This document shows, piece by piece, positions 47,535-57,696 of a stretch of DNA of 64,000 nucleotides. The stretch's first letter is position 1; every line of letters starts with the position of its first letter. The position numbers were made by a program, and so were the translations under genes. Source of the DNA: Mycobacterium sp. UM_WGJ. Its GTDB lineage: Bacteria; Actinomycetota; Actinomycetes; Mycobacteriales; Mycobacteriaceae. The stretch lies in the NCBI RefSeq assembly GCF_000455125.1, contig NZ_AUWR01000043.1:1-64000 (forward strand), read 5' to 3'. The notes below the pieces were generated by a model. The model was not told the origin of the DNA. It did no database searches and saw only the letters and a list, made by a program, of their open reading frames with translations.

Positions 47535-48833
47535 TCAAGGACGTACCCGCAGTTCACTTTGCGAGGAGGTTCGGATGGGCAGCATCGCGACCAATCCGGC
47601 CGCCAGCACGACCAACAGGCCGCCGAGCCCGGCCCGGTCGGCACCGAACAGATCCACGAAGGTGAAGAACAGCGTCGGCGCCAGGAACGTGGCCGCACGC
47701 CCGGTGGTGGTGTAGAGCCCGAAGGTCAGGCCTTCCTTTCCGGTGGCGCTCATCTGTAGCAACAAGGTGCGCGCCGAGGACTGGGCCGGTCCGATGAACA
47801 GGCACAGCAGCAAGCCGCAGACCCAGAACGTCAGGGGCCCCGACAGTGCCAGCAAAACCAGCCCCACCACGATCATCGACGCCAACGCGCCGAGGATCAC
47901 CGCCTTGGACCCGATGCGCTCGTCGAGCAGCCCGCCGAGCGCCGCCCCGACCGCGGCCACCGTGCTGGCTGTGACTCCGAACAGCAGCACATCAGCAGCG
48001 GAGATGCCGTACACGTTCACCCCCAACACCGCCCCGAACGCGACCACCCCGGTAAGCCCGTCCCGGAACACCGCGCTGGCCAGCAGGTAGTAGACGATGT
48101 TGTGGTCACGGCGCCATTCGGCGACCAGATCGGCTCGAAGCTGGCGGAAGCCTTTCGTGGCGGCGTTCGGCAGATCGTCAACGGCGGCATCGGCACACGC
48201 CTTTGGCCGTGACCTCAGCAACGGCAACGCGAAGACCAAGAACCACATCGCGGTCAGCAGCATCGCCGCGCGCACGTTCACCCCGTCAGCGGTCGGCAGG
48301 TGCAGCAGACCAACGTTGGACCCCTCCCCCGCGACGAAGCCCACGTAGACCACCAACAGCAGTGCCACACTGCCCAGGTAACCGGCGGCCAGACCGAAAC
48401 CGGAAACCCTGCCGGAGTTCTGCGGTACGGTGACCGACCGCAACATCGCGTTGTAGGGGACGGTGGCCAGATCACTGCAGGCGGCCGTCACGGCCAACAG
48501 TGCCAAGCCCGGCAACAGGTAACGCGGGTCATCGCGGATCAGGCTCATCGACGCGGTCAACACGGCAACCGTGCCGGTCAACACGATCAACGCCACACGC
48601 CGCCGCCGTGGGTCGGTGATCGAGTTGCCGGTCAGTGGAGCCATCAAGGCCACCACGATCCCGGCAATGGCCATTGCCCGGCCCAGCCAGCTGGCCGGCG
48701 AGGTGCCGGCGCCCGCCCCGACCGAGGCGGTCAAGTACACCGAGAAAACGAACGTGATGGTGATCGCGTTGAGGCCGGTGGCTCCGCAGTCCCAGAGCGC
48801 CCACGCCAACCACGGGGGTTTCCGCACGGGCAC
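47535..48833 (-). CDS. Major facilitator superfamily transporter
   Basis: About 432 residues from the GTG at 48833 (or 48827), with about 12 hydrophobic segments starting PPWLAWALWDCGATGLNAIT. UMF1-type MFS permeases begin similarly. It lies 5 bp after the GT87-like gene and 92 bp before pks, all on one strand. Role in the lipid locus is unknown; it may belong to the cell-wall operon instead. Confidence 0.8.
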   Translation of the reverse strand: MPVRKPPWLAWALWDCGATGLNAITITFVFSVYLTASVGAGAGTSPASWLGRAMAIAGIVVALMAPLTGNSITDPRRRRVALIVLTGTVAVLTASMSLIRDDPRYLLPGLALLAVTAACSDLATVPYNAMLRSVTVPQNSGRVSGFGLAAGYLGSVALLLVVYVGFVAGEGSNVGLLHLPTADGVNVRAAMLLTAMWFLVFALPLLRSRPKACADAAVDDLPNAATKGFRQLRADLVAEWRRDHNIVYYLLASAVFRDGLTGVVAFGAVLGVNVYGISAADVLLFGVTASTVAAVGAALGGLLDERIGSKAVILGALASMIVVGLVLLALSGPLTFWVCGLLLCLFIGPAQSSARTLLLQMSATGKEGLTFGLYTTTGRAATFLAPTLFFTFVDLFGADRAGLGGLLVVLAAGLVAMLPIRTSSQSELRVRP

Positions 48834-48838
48834 AAACC

Positions 48839-50461
48839 CTATAGCTGTCGCGCACTCACCTGCCCGCCGGTTCCCATTTCGGCCTGGGATCGAAGCCAGG
48901 GCAGGGGCGCATCCGGTGCCGCATCGAACACCCCGCCGGCGGGGTCGTCGGCCCACCCGTGGGCGCGCACCAGATCTTGCTGCGGGAGGTAGATCTGCCG
49001 AATCACCAATGCGCACAGCACCACCACCGCCACGTCACGTAGCAGCACGGTGGTGGTGAACCACTGCTCAGGGAGACCGCGATCGGCAACGCTGTAGAGG
49101 TAGTACATCCGCGGCACCCAGACCAGCGCATCGACGGTCATCCACACCAACAGCAGCCGGCGGTGCGGCAGCGCGAGCACCGCCAGCGGCACCAGCCACA
49201 GCGAGAACTGCGGACTCCACACTTTGTTGGTCAACAGGAACGCCGCGACCACCAGAAACGCCAACTGCGCGACGCGCGGCCGCCGCGGCGCCGTCAGCGC
49301 GATGTAGCCGATTCCGATGCAGCACAGCGCAAACAACGCGGCGACGACTCCGTTGAGCACCGTCGGGGGCTGCCACATCCCCAGGTCGCCGTCGAAGCCC
49401 TGCCAGCCGGTCAATGACCGGAGCACGTTGTAGAGCGAATCCATGTCATCGCCGCGGCGGGAGTTGAGCCGGAAGAACTCGCTCCAGCCCCGCGGCGCGT
49501 ACAACAGCACCGGCAGATTCACCACCAGCCAGCTGACCGCGGTGGCCACCACGGTGCGTTTGACCTCCCGCAGCCGGCCGGTACGCAGCCCCAGCACCAG
49601 CAGCGGGAACAGCAGCAACAGCGGATACAGCTTGGCGGCGGTGCCCAGACCGAGCAGCACCCCGGCCGCGGTCGGGCGGCGTCGCGCCCAGGCCAACAGA
49701 CCGGCCCCGGCGAACGCGGTCGCCAACGCGTCGAAGTTGGTGAAGATCTGGAAGATCACCAGCGGCGAAGCCGCCACCAGCGCCGCGTCCCAGATGCGTC
49801 GACCGGCCAACACAGCGGTGGACCACACCGTCGCCAGCCAAGCCAGGGCCAGCCCCAGCGCGACGATGTCGAAGAACACCACTACCTCGGCCACCCCGCT
49901 CAACGCCGGGATCTTCACCACCTTGGTGATTGCCGTGTATGTCTTCGCCAAAGCCATCGCCGAGTACTGGTACAGACCGGTCAGCACCGGATATTCCATG
50001 TAGCGCACGGCCGGCAGCCCGTCGTAGCGGATCTGTTCCTTGCCCGACGAGTCCTTCTCCACCCAGCTGGACTTGTACGGGAACTTGCCCTGATCCAGCA
50101 GCTCCGCGGTGTAGAGCGGCACCACGTCGGAGTAGCACAGCTGGAAGTACGCACGCTCGTTGTCCCAGTTGGCCACCCGCTGGTCGGGACTGCCGCTGCC
50201 GGTGCTCTGCAGGCACGCCGACTTGGTGGTCCAGCCCAGCGCCAAGAACAGCACGGCGATCAAAAACATCACCCGCAGCGGCGTCATGAACCTGGTCCGC
50301 CCGATCAGCGCGTGCCGGCCGACCGGGCCGCCGATGGTGTTCGACAGCGCATGGCCGACGACATCGGTGCGGCTGGGCAGGTCGCGGTCGTCGGCGCTGC
50401 GCAGGTCGGCCGCCAGCCGCCGGGGCGATCGCATGGTGCGTTCGGTGGTCTCCTCCGTCAC
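48839..50461 (-). CDS. Rv0051-like membrane glycosyltransferase (GT87/DUF2029)
   Basis: 540 residues, multi-pass membrane protein of the GT87 (DUF2029) family, polyprenyl-phosphate-sugar-dependent mannosyltransferases of the mycobacterial envelope. An N-terminal cytoplasmic part is followed by a hydrophobic helix (TPLRVMFLIAVLFLALGW) and about ten more. GTG start overlaps the stop of the upstream ponA gene as GTGA. The same ponA1-Rv0051 order occurs in M. tuberculosis. Confidence 0.87.
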   Translation of the reverse strand: MTEETTERTMRSPRRLAADLRSADDRDLPSRTDVVGHALSNTIGGPVGRHALIGRTRFMTPLRVMFLIAVLFLALGWTTKSACLQSTGSGSPDQRVANWDNERAYFQLCYSDVVPLYTAELLDQGKFPYKSSWVEKDSSGKEQIRYDGLPAVRYMEYPVLTGLYQYSAMALAKTYTAITKVVKIPALSGVAEVVVFFDIVALGLALAWLATVWSTAVLAGRRIWDAALVAASPLVIFQIFTNFDALATAFAGAGLLAWARRRPTAAGVLLGLGTAAKLYPLLLLFPLLVLGLRTGRLREVKRTVVATAVSWLVVNLPVLLYAPRGWSEFFRLNSRRGDDMDSLYNVLRSLTGWQGFDGDLGMWQPPTVLNGVVAALFALCCIGIGYIALTAPRRPRVAQLAFLVVAAFLLTNKVWSPQFSLWLVPLAVLALPHRRLLLVWMTVDALVWVPRMYYLYSVADRGLPEQWFTTTVLLRDVAVVVLCALVIRQIYLPQQDLVRAHGWADDPAGGVFDAAPDAPLPWLRSQAEMGTGGQVSARQL

Positions 50462-52971
50462 GGCAGAGCCTCCGGCGCCGGGGGCGGCAGGGGCTGCTCC
50501 GGGGGCGGCGGCAGAGGCGGAGGCGGCGGCGGGGGCGGGAAGGCCTCCGGCAGCGGGAAGCCCGGCGGCGGAGGCGGCGGCTCGTCAAGGCCCGGTGCAG
50601 GCGGCGGCGGATACCAGTCGTTCTGCACCGGTATCGGCGCGCTGGTCGGCACGCCGGCGAAGCCGCCGATCTCGGTGGGCTTGGGAAACTCCACGATCGG
50701 GTCACCCGACAGCGCGCCATCCATGCTGGCTTTCCAAATGTCGGCCGGCAGTCCCGCGCCGTATACCGGCCCGCCCCACTTGCTGGTCAGCGGTTCGTCG
50801 CCCCCGGTGGTGCCCACCCAGACCGCCGTCGACAGGGTCGGCGTGTAGCCGACCATCCAAGCGTCCCGGTTGGCCCCGGTGGTGCCGAGCTGGGTGGTGC
50901 CGGTCTTGGCCGCGGACGGGCGGCCACCAGCCAGGTCGTGCCCGCCCGACCAGCTCGGAATCGCCTTCATGGCATCAGTGACATTGTCGGCGACTGCTTT
51001 CGGAACTCGCTGCTCCCCGGAGTCCTTGGTGGTGCCGTCGAAGAGCACCCGGTCGTCGGGACCCACGACCTTCTCAATGAAGTGCGGCCGGTGGTACCTC
51101 CCGGAGTCGGCCAGGGTCGCGTACGCCGACGCCATATCGATCACCCGAGTCTGGTACTGGCCGAGCACGATGCCATTCTCCGGGGGCCCGCCCGAGCCGT
51201 CCTGGGACAGGGTGTGCGCGACGCCCGGAAAGCTCTCAGCGACGCCGAGCTGGTGTGCGGCATCGGCGACGTCCTGCGGTCCGTGCTTGAGTTTGAGCAT
51301 CAACCGGTAGTAGACCGTGTTGAGCGACCGCTTGAGTGCCTCAGCGATGTTGCAGACTCCACAGCTGGCTCCCCCCACGTTGCTGATCTTGGTGTTGCCG
51401 ACCGTCAGCGGGCCGCTGTCGATCTGCTCCCCCAAACCGATACCCTGCTTCAGCGCCGCCACCAAGGCGAACACCTTGAATGAAGACCCGGTCTGCAAGC
51501 CGGCCTGGGCGAAGTCGAACCCGCCGACCTCGTCACCACCGTAGTAGGCGCGCACCGCGCCGCTGCGTGGATCGATGGAGACCACTGCGGTCCGCATTGT
51601 CGGTTTTTGCCCGGCCATGGTCGCCTTGACGGCTTTCTCCACCGCCCGCTGCGCCTTCATGTCGATCGTGGTGGTGATGCGCAGTCCCTCCATGTTCAGG
51701 GTCTGCTCGTCGATGCCGAACATGTCGAGCAACTCCTCGGTGACCTGGCGCTGAATCAGTCCGGCGGGTCCGGAGGCTTGGTCGGCATTGCGCGCCTGGT
51801 CAGGCGGGATGGTCGCCGGGAAGACCTGCTTGGCCCGCTCGCTGAGCGTCAGGGCGCCAGTCTGCACCATGCCATCGAGTACCCAATTCCAACGGGCGAC
51901 CGCGCGGTCCCGATTGATCGCCGGATCCAGCGCCGATGGCCGCTGAATGACCGCCGCCAGCAAGGCGCCCTCGGAGACGGTCAGGTCCTCGACCCGCTTG
52001 TCGAAGTACGCGCGGGCGGCCGCGGCGATCCCATAGGTGGTGCGGCCGAAGTAGATGATGTTGAGGTAGGCCTCCAGCACTTCGTCCTTGGACCACTCCC
52101 CGGACATCTTGGTGGCGATGACGAGCTCTTTGCCCTTGCGGACCAACCCGCCCATGCCGGCCCGCTCAGACCCGACCAGCGCGTTCTTGACGTACTGCTG
52201 GGTGATCGTCGAACCGCCCTGGGTGTCACCACCGGTGAGGTTGTTCTTGACCGCCCGAAACAACCCCGAGACCGAGAAGCCGGCGTTGGTGTAGAAGTCG
52301 CGGTCCTCGGCGGCGACCACCGCGTCACGTACGTGGGCCGGCACCCGGTCCAGTTTGATGTCAATCCGATTCCCATCCGGGGGAACGATTTTCGCCAGCT
52401 CGGTGCCATCGGCGGCGAGGATGGTCGACACCTGAGTGGTGTGGATGTCACCGGGTTGGGGGATCTCCACGGTGCGGTAGGCCATCCCGAAGGTAACGAC
52501 CGGCAACGCCAGGAGCGTCGCAGCGGCGGCGTACAGGCCGCGTCTGGCCCAGCGCCACCTCCGGCGTCGACGCGATTCGTACTGATCGGGCTCTGCTGCC
52601 AGATCTGTCGGCGATTCGTCTGGGATAGGGGACTTTTCGCGATCCGGGCGTGGCCGCTCCATGGCAGCCTTGACCGCTTCCAGGCGCTCCTGCAGGTCCG
52701 CCTTGTCTTCAGTGCAGTCGGCGGACTTGGCTGCGGCTGCGCCGGCGTCCGGCCCGCTCTCTTCATCAGTGGGCGTGGCGTCGGTAGTCGTCAAGAAGTG
52801 TTCTTCTTCAGCGCTGTCGGCGCTCGGCGCTGTCGGACCCTGGGCTTTCACCGGTGGCCAGGGCATCCCCGCGGATAGGAGTCGGGCTTCCGGCCCTTCG
52901 TCATACCGACTCGGGCGCAACCCATTTCGGCGATCGGCGAAGTGCTCAGCAGCCAGCCGTCCCCCACGCAT
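50458..52971 (-). CDS. Class A penicillin-binding protein, second ponA1-type copy
   Basis: 837 residues. Bifunctional peptidoglycan synthase: one membrane helix (about 140-162), glycosyltransferase GT51 with EDRDFY and the GGSTITQQ motif, then transpeptidase with SSFK (S-x2-K), SLN and KTGTT. The C-terminal tail is an extreme Pro run (about 65 residues). Only 71 bp separate it from the first copy, to which it is very similar throughout. The start is uncertain in the first 60 residues. The divergent N-terminus and longer tail suggest a specialised duplicate. Confidence 0.9.
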   Translation of the reverse strand: MRGGRLAAEHFADRRNGLRPSRYDEGPEARLLSAGMPWPPVKAQGPTAPSADSAEEEHFLTTTDATPTDEESGPDAGAAAAKSADCTEDKADLQERLEAVKAAMERPRPDREKSPIPDESPTDLAAEPDQYESRRRRRWRWARRGLYAAAATLLALPVVTFGMAYRTVEIPQPGDIHTTQVSTILAADGTELAKIVPPDGNRIDIKLDRVPAHVRDAVVAAEDRDFYTNAGFSVSGLFRAVKNNLTGGDTQGGSTITQQYVKNALVGSERAGMGGLVRKGKELVIATKMSGEWSKDEVLEAYLNIIYFGRTTYGIAAAARAYFDKRVEDLTVSEGALLAAVIQRPSALDPAINRDRAVARWNWVLDGMVQTGALTLSERAKQVFPATIPPDQARNADQASGPAGLIQRQVTEELLDMFGIDEQTLNMEGLRITTTIDMKAQRAVEKAVKATMAGQKPTMRTAVVSIDPRSGAVRAYYGGDEVGGFDFAQAGLQTGSSFKVFALVAALKQGIGLGEQIDSGPLTVGNTKISNVGGASCGVCNIAEALKRSLNTVYYRLMLKLKHGPQDVADAAHQLGVAESFPGVAHTLSQDGSGGPPENGIVLGQYQTRVIDMASAYATLADSGRYHRPHFIEKVVGPDDRVLFDGTTKDSGEQRVPKAVADNVTDAMKAIPSWSGGHDLAGGRPSAAKTGTTQLGTTGANRDAWMVGYTPTLSTAVWVGTTGGDEPLTSKWGGPVYGAGLPADIWKASMDGALSGDPIVEFPKPTEIGGFAGVPTSAPIPVQNDWYPPPPAPGLDEPPPPPPGFPLPEAFPPPPPPPPLPPPPEQPLPPPAPEALP

Positions 52972-53042
52972 CGCTGCAGTCGCATGGTCAACAGGTTACT
53001 TCCGTGGACTCACCATCGGGTTGAAACGAGGTCACAAACGCA

Positions 53043-55520
53043 CTACGGCGCAGCGGGCGGCTGCTCGGCCGCCGGCGGGCCGCCCGGTTCGGGCGCTTGC
53101 GGCACAGCCGGGGCAGGCGGGGCAGGCGGGGCGGCCGTGATGGTGGTGGGCGGACCGATCGGGATGGTGATGCCCGGCGCGATCTCGATCGTCGGCTGGA
53201 TGACGGTCTCCTCCGGCGGCAACGGCGGGCCGTCGTCCGTGGGCGGGGGCGGGGGCGGTGCGGCCGGGACGCCGGCGTAACCGCCGATCTCGGTAGGCGT
53301 GGGGAAGGTTTCGTTGGGGGTGCCCTTCAGGGCGCCGTCCATGGTGGCCTTCCAGATGTCCGCCGGAATGCCCGCGCCATAGACCGGGCCACCCCACTGA
53401 TTCACCAGGGGTTCGTCTCCCCCGGTGGTGCCCACCCAGACCGCGGTCGACAGCGACGGCGTGTAGCCGACCATCCAGCCGTCCCGGTTGGCACCGGTGT
53501 CGCCCAGCTGCGTGGTACCGGTCTTGGCCGCCGACGCCCGTCCGCCGGCCAGGTTGTGCCCACGCGACCATCCCGCGATGGGCTGCATAGCGGAGGTGAC
53601 GTTGTCGGCGACCGCTTTGGGGATGCGCTGCTCACCGGTGTCTTCGGAGGTCCGCACATCGAACAGCACCCGGCCGTCGGCGCTGACCACCTTCTCCACG
53701 AAGTGCGGCGGGTGATAGATGCCGGAGGCCGCCAGCGTGGCGTACGCCGAGGCCATGTCGATGACCCGGGTCTGATACTGGCCGAGCACCACGCCGCCTT
53801 CGGGAGGGCCGCCGTCCTGCGACAGCGTGTGCGGCACGCCGGGGAAGCTCTTCGCGACCCCGGCCTGATGCGCGGCGTCGGCGACGTCCTGCGCCCCGTT
53901 CTTGAGCTTGAGCATCAGCCGGTAGTAGGCGGTGTTCAGTGAGCGCTTGAGCGCCTCGGCGATGTTGCAGACACCGCAGCCCTCACCCTCGGCGTTGGTG
54001 ATCTTGGTACGGCCGTTGTCGAGGGTCAGCGGCGAACTGTCGACCTGGTAGCCCAGACCGATGCCCTGTTCGAGCGCGGCCACCAGCGCGAACACCTTGA
54101 ACGACGACCCGGTCTGCAACCCGGCCTGGGCGAAGTCGAAACCGTTGGCATCGGAGCCCCCGTAGTAGGCGCGCACTCCGCCGTCACGCGGGTCGATGGA
54201 CACCACCGCGGTCCGCATGTTGGGAATCTGATCTTTGAGGTACGTGGCCACCGCGTCTTCGGCGGCGGCCTGCGCCGCCGGGTCGATGGTGGTGGTGATC
54301 TGCAGGCCCTGGGTGTTGAGCGTCTGCTCGTCGATGTTGAACAGCTCGAGCAGCTCCTGGGTCACCTGCCGCTGGATCAACCCGTTGGGTCCGGTGGTGA
54401 TGTTCTGGGAGCGGGCCAGCTCGGGTGACACGGTGGGCGGAAACTCCTGGGCGGCACGCTCACTGGCGGAAAGGGCCCCGGTCTCCACCATGCCGTCGAG
54501 CACCCAGTTCCACCGGTCCAGTGCGCCTTCGGGGTCGACCGCAGGGTCCAGGGTGGACGGCCGCTGGATCAGTGCGGCCAGCAGCGCACCCTCGGCGATG
54601 TCGAGGTCCTCCACCGGCTTGTCGAAGTAGGCCCTGGACGCCGCGGCGATCCCGTAGGCGCCGCGGCCAAAGTAAATGATGTTCAGGTAAGCCTGCAGCA
54701 CATCGTCTTTGCGCCACGCGCTGGACATCTTGGTGGCGATCACAAGCTCTTTGGCCTTGCGGACCAATCCACCCATGCCGGCCCGCTCGGACCCGACCAG
54801 CGCGTTCTTGACGTACTGCTGGGTGATCGTCGAGCCGCCCTGGGTGTCGCCGCCGAACAGATTGTTCTTGATCGCGCGGGCGAAGCCCGACACCGAAAAT
54901 CCCGGGTTGGAGTAGAAGTCGCGGTCCTCGGCCGCCAACACCGCGTTACGCACGTAGACCGGCACCTGGTTGATATCGATGTCGACGCGGTTGCCTTCCG
55001 GCGGAACGATTTTGGCCAGCTCGGAACCGTCACTGGCCAGGATCGTCGACACCTGGTTGGTCCGGATGTCGCCGGGCGAGGGTACGTCGGTGATGGAGTA
55101 GGCCATAGCGAAGGTGATGACCGGCAACAACAGCATCACCACCACAGCGATACCGAGGCCGCGCCGGATCCATCGCCAGTTCGGCGGATGTGCACGCAGC
55201 CACTCCAGCGGATTCGGCGCGACCGGTGCATCGGTGGGGGCGGAGCGCTCAGCCCGCCGCGGCGGCGGCGCGGTCGGCTTCTCCGGCGGCGGCTCGCGCC
55301 GCGGGATCCGTCCGCTCAACGCCTGCTCGCGGGGCGGAGGAGCCCCGTCCAGGGCCGCCCGGACCGCGTCGATCGGGTCCCGCAGGTCGGCCGTCACGGC
55401 GTCGTCGACCGCCGGAATGATTGTGGTCTGCCGGTCATCAGGTCCCGACGGTGGGCGGCGGCCGGCGTCGGAGGGCCGGGCCGAGCCAGCATCGGACCCG
55501 TCGTCGTGATGTTTACTCAC
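53043..55520 (-). CDS. ponA1: Class A penicillin-binding protein PonA1
   Basis: 825 residues from the GTG at 55520, which overlaps the stop of the DUF5318 gene by 8 bp as in M. tuberculosis (Rv0049-Rv0050). Cytoplasmic Pro/Arg-rich N-terminus, one membrane helix (GIAVVVMLLLPVITFAMAY), GT51 glycosyltransferase (EDRDFY, GGSTITQQ) and transpeptidase (SSFK, SLN, KTGTT), and a Pro/Ala tail. PonA1 drives polar growth in mycobacteria. Position identifies it as the ancestral copy; a second copy follows immediately. Confidence 0.95.
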   Translation of the reverse strand: MSKHHDDGSDAGSARPSDAGRRPPSGPDDRQTTIIPAVDDAVTADLRDPIDAVRAALDGAPPPREQALSGRIPRREPPPEKPTAPPPRRAERSAPTDAPVAPNPLEWLRAHPPNWRWIRRGLGIAVVVMLLLPVITFAMAYSITDVPSPGDIRTNQVSTILASDGSELAKIVPPEGNRVDIDINQVPVYVRNAVLAAEDRDFYSNPGFSVSGFARAIKNNLFGGDTQGGSTITQQYVKNALVGSERAGMGGLVRKAKELVIATKMSSAWRKDDVLQAYLNIIYFGRGAYGIAAASRAYFDKPVEDLDIAEGALLAALIQRPSTLDPAVDPEGALDRWNWVLDGMVETGALSASERAAQEFPPTVSPELARSQNITTGPNGLIQRQVTQELLELFNIDEQTLNTQGLQITTTIDPAAQAAAEDAVATYLKDQIPNMRTAVVSIDPRDGGVRAYYGGSDANGFDFAQAGLQTGSSFKVFALVAALEQGIGLGYQVDSSPLTLDNGRTKITNAEGEGCGVCNIAEALKRSLNTAYYRLMLKLKNGAQDVADAAHQAGVAKSFPGVPHTLSQDGGPPEGGVVLGQYQTRVIDMASAYATLAASGIYHPPHFVEKVVSADGRVLFDVRTSEDTGEQRIPKAVADNVTSAMQPIAGWSRGHNLAGGRASAAKTGTTQLGDTGANRDGWMVGYTPSLSTAVWVGTTGGDEPLVNQWGGPVYGAGIPADIWKATMDGALKGTPNETFPTPTEIGGYAGVPAAPPPPPPTDDGPPLPPEETVIQPTIEIAPGITIPIGPPTTITAAPPAPPAPAVPQAPEPGGPPAAEQPPAAP

Positions 55521-55938
55521 TGGCGGTACGGGCTCCGCTGCGTGCCGGCCGTCGACCGCGGGATCCCTTGGGCGGGCTCGCGAGGCCCAACACATACGAC
55601 TTCACCAGGTGATTCCAGCTGCAGGTCCGGCACACCTCGACGACATACACCGAGAACTCCGAGAACCGGGTGGCCAACAGGACCAGTTCCTCGGCGGTAC
55701 GCGCCGAGCCCGAGACCGCTCCGAGCTGGTCGCCGTACACCCAGGACACCAGGGTGAGGGGCTCCTTGCGGCAGATGGGGCAGACCACCGCACTGGCCTT
55801 GCCGTGGAACTTCGCGGCGCGCAGCAGATAGGGGTTGGCGTCACACACCTCAGTGACCCCGGTGCGCCCGGAGTAGACCTCGGCCAGCAGGGAACGCCGC
55901 CGGAGCGCGTAGTCCACTACCTGTCGCTGCAATCGCAC
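55513..55938 (-). CDS. DUF5318 zinc-finger-like protein (Rv0049-like)
   Basis: 141 residues from the GTG at 55938 (VRLQRQVVDYALRRRSLLAE). Two pairs of cysteines (CPICRKE and CRTCSWN) probably bind zinc. Conserved next to ponA1 across mycobacteria; function unknown. The C-terminus is basic (GSRGRRPARSGARTASE). Confidence 0.9.
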   Translation of the reverse strand: MRLQRQVVDYALRRRSLLAEVYSGRTGVTEVCDANPYLLRAAKFHGKASAVVCPICRKEPLTLVSWVYGDQLGAVSGSARTAEELVLLATRFSEFSVYVVEVCRTCSWNHLVKSYVLGLASPPKGSRGRRPARSGARTASE

Positions 55939-56040
55939 GGTCACCAGAGTACGTCGGGTGCACACCGGCGGTGGCGATCAACGCCCCCAACCGGCGGATT
56001 CGGCGTCAACGCGGCGCGGCCTTCTTTTACTATCGTCGCC

Positions 56041-56892
56041 GTGGCGACACGGCAGACCGCGGGCACTCGGGCCAAAGACAGCGACCGGGACGACGTCTGC
56101 CGAATCCTGGACAGCGCTCTGGCCCAGGGGCAGGTGTCCAGCGCCGAACACCAGGAGCGCATCAGCGCGGCCACCCGCGCCGTGACCCTGGGAGACCTGC
56201 ATTCCCTGGTCGGTGACCTGCAGACCGAGACCGCGCCGGTCAAGCTGCCGACGCTGCGCGGTCCCGCCGAGTTCGGCGTGCGCGGTGTCGCCGTCAAGGC
56301 GCTGGGCGCACTGGGCGCCGCGTTGGTGGCGGGAATGCTGCTCGGTTGGGCGATGTACGGGAACACCAGCTCGCCGCTGAGCTTCACCTCGGATCCTGGC
56401 GCCAAGCCGGACGGTGTCGCGCCGGTGGTACTCACCCCGCCACGACAGCTGCAGTCCCTGGGCGGGCTGACCGGCCTGCTGGAGCAGGCTCGGCAGAAGT
56501 TCGGCGACACCATGGGCTACCGGCTGGTGGTCTACCCCGACTACGCATCGCTGAATCGTCCCGACCCGACCGAAGAGCGCCGCAAACTGGACTACTCCTA
56601 CCGCGGCGGCTGGGATGACCCGTCGACCTCGTCCAAGAGCAGCGATGACGTGCTCGTCGATCTGAGCGCATTCGACGTGAAAGCCGCGGTCGGCATCCTG
56701 CGCGGGGCTCCCGAGACGCTCGGGATCAAACCCGCCGACGTGAAAAGCACCTACCTGATCGTCGATCCGGCGCGGGATCCCACCACACCGGGGGCGCTGT
56801 CGCTGTCGGTGTACGTTTCCAGCGACTACGGCGGCGGCTACATCGCTTTCGCCGGCGACGGAACCGTCAAGCGCATCAATTACCCGTCCTGA
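56041..56892 (+). CDS. DUF1707 membrane protein (Rv0048c-like)
   Basis: 283 residues from the GTG at 56041 (VATRQTAGTRAKDSDRDDVC). The N-terminal DUF1707 domain (RDDVCRILDSALAQGQVSSAEHQERI) is followed by one membrane helix (ALGALGAALVAGMLLGWAM) and an extracellular domain. Function unknown. Divergent from the DUF5318-ponA1 operon, with 102 bp between. Confidence 0.88.
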   Translation: MATRQTAGTRAKDSDRDDVCRILDSALAQGQVSSAEHQERISAATRAVTLGDLHSLVGDLQTETAPVKLPTLRGPAEFGVRGVAVKALGALGAALVAGMLLGWAMYGNTSSPLSFTSDPGAKPDGVAPVVLTPPRQLQSLGGLTGLLEQARQKFGDTMGYRLVVYPDYASLNRPDPTEERRKLDYSYRGGWDDPSTSSKSSDDVLVDLSAFDVKAAVGILRGAPETLGIKPADVKSTYLIVDPARDPTTPGALSLSVYVSSDYGGGYIAFAGDGTVKRINYPS

Positions 56893-57017
56893 CCGGCGGG
56901 TTTCACGCTATTGAACATCGGGCGAACAGTAGCCACTTGGGCTTGGTTATATCGGCGCGATACTATGGCGCGAACCGTCGACCGGACGTAGCTACACCAT
57001 CTCAGGAGGTGACTGGA

Positions 57018-57617
57018 GTGCTTGAGCTTGCGATTTTGGGCTTGCTGCTCGAGTCTCCGATGCACGGCTACGAGCTGCGGAAGCGGTTGACCGGTCTGCT
57101 GGGTGCGTTCCGGGCGTTCTCCTACGGCTCGCTGTATCCCGCGCTGCGGCGCATGCAGCTGGCTGGGGTGATCGCCGAGGACGCCGCGCCGACGGGGACC
57201 CCGGTGCGCCGGGCCCGACGGGTGTACCGGCTGACCGACGCCGGCCGTCAGCGGTTCAACGAGCTGGTGTCCGACACCGGTCCGCAGAACTACACCGACG
57301 ACGGCTTCGGAGTCCACCTGGCGTTCTTCAACCGCACCCCCGCTGAGGCGCGGATGCGGATTCTCGAAGGCCGCCGCCGGCAGGTGGAAGAACGCCGGGA
57401 AGGTCTGCGCAACGCGGTGGCACGGGCCAGCAACTCATTGGACCGCTACACCCGCCAACTGCACCAGCTCGGGCTGGAGTCCAGTGAGCGGGAGGTCAAG
57501 TGGCTCAACGAGTTGATCGCGGCCGAACGCGTATCGCAGGGCTCGTCCGGGGGCGACGAGCGCGCGCAGCGCGCGAGGAGAGACCCGGCGGCATCGAACC
57601 GCGCCGAACAACCCTGA
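57018..57617 (+). CDS. PadR-family transcriptional regulator (Rv0047c-like)
   Basis: 199 residues. Winged helix ([20 protein letters not shown], then [14 protein letters not shown]) and a C-terminal coiled coil for dimerisation. AGGAGGT at 57004-57010 fixes the GTG start at 57018. It lies directly upstream of ino1, and in M. tuberculosis its counterpart is linked to ino1 control. Confidence 0.93.
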   Translation: MLELAILGLLLESPMHGYELRKRLTGLLGAFRAFSYGSLYPALRRMQLAGVIAEDAAPTGTPVRRARRVYRLTDAGRQRFNELVSDTGPQNYTDDGFGVHLAFFNRTPAEARMRILEGRRRQVEERREGLRNAVARASNSLDRYTRQLHQLGLESSEREVKWLNELIAAERVSQGSSGGDERAQRARRDPAASNRAEQP

Positions 57618-57635
57618 TCCCGCGTACGGACGCGG
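57618..57635 (+). terminator. Hairpin between padR and ino1
   Basis: CCCGCGT-ACGG-ACGCGGG directly after the padR stop, with no T run. It may terminate padR or lie in the ino1 leader. Confidence 0.4.
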
Positions 57636-57696
57636 GTATCGGGACAACACAACACAGCACTTCAGCATTGAAAGCAGAAAAAGGAGAGCGTCGAAA

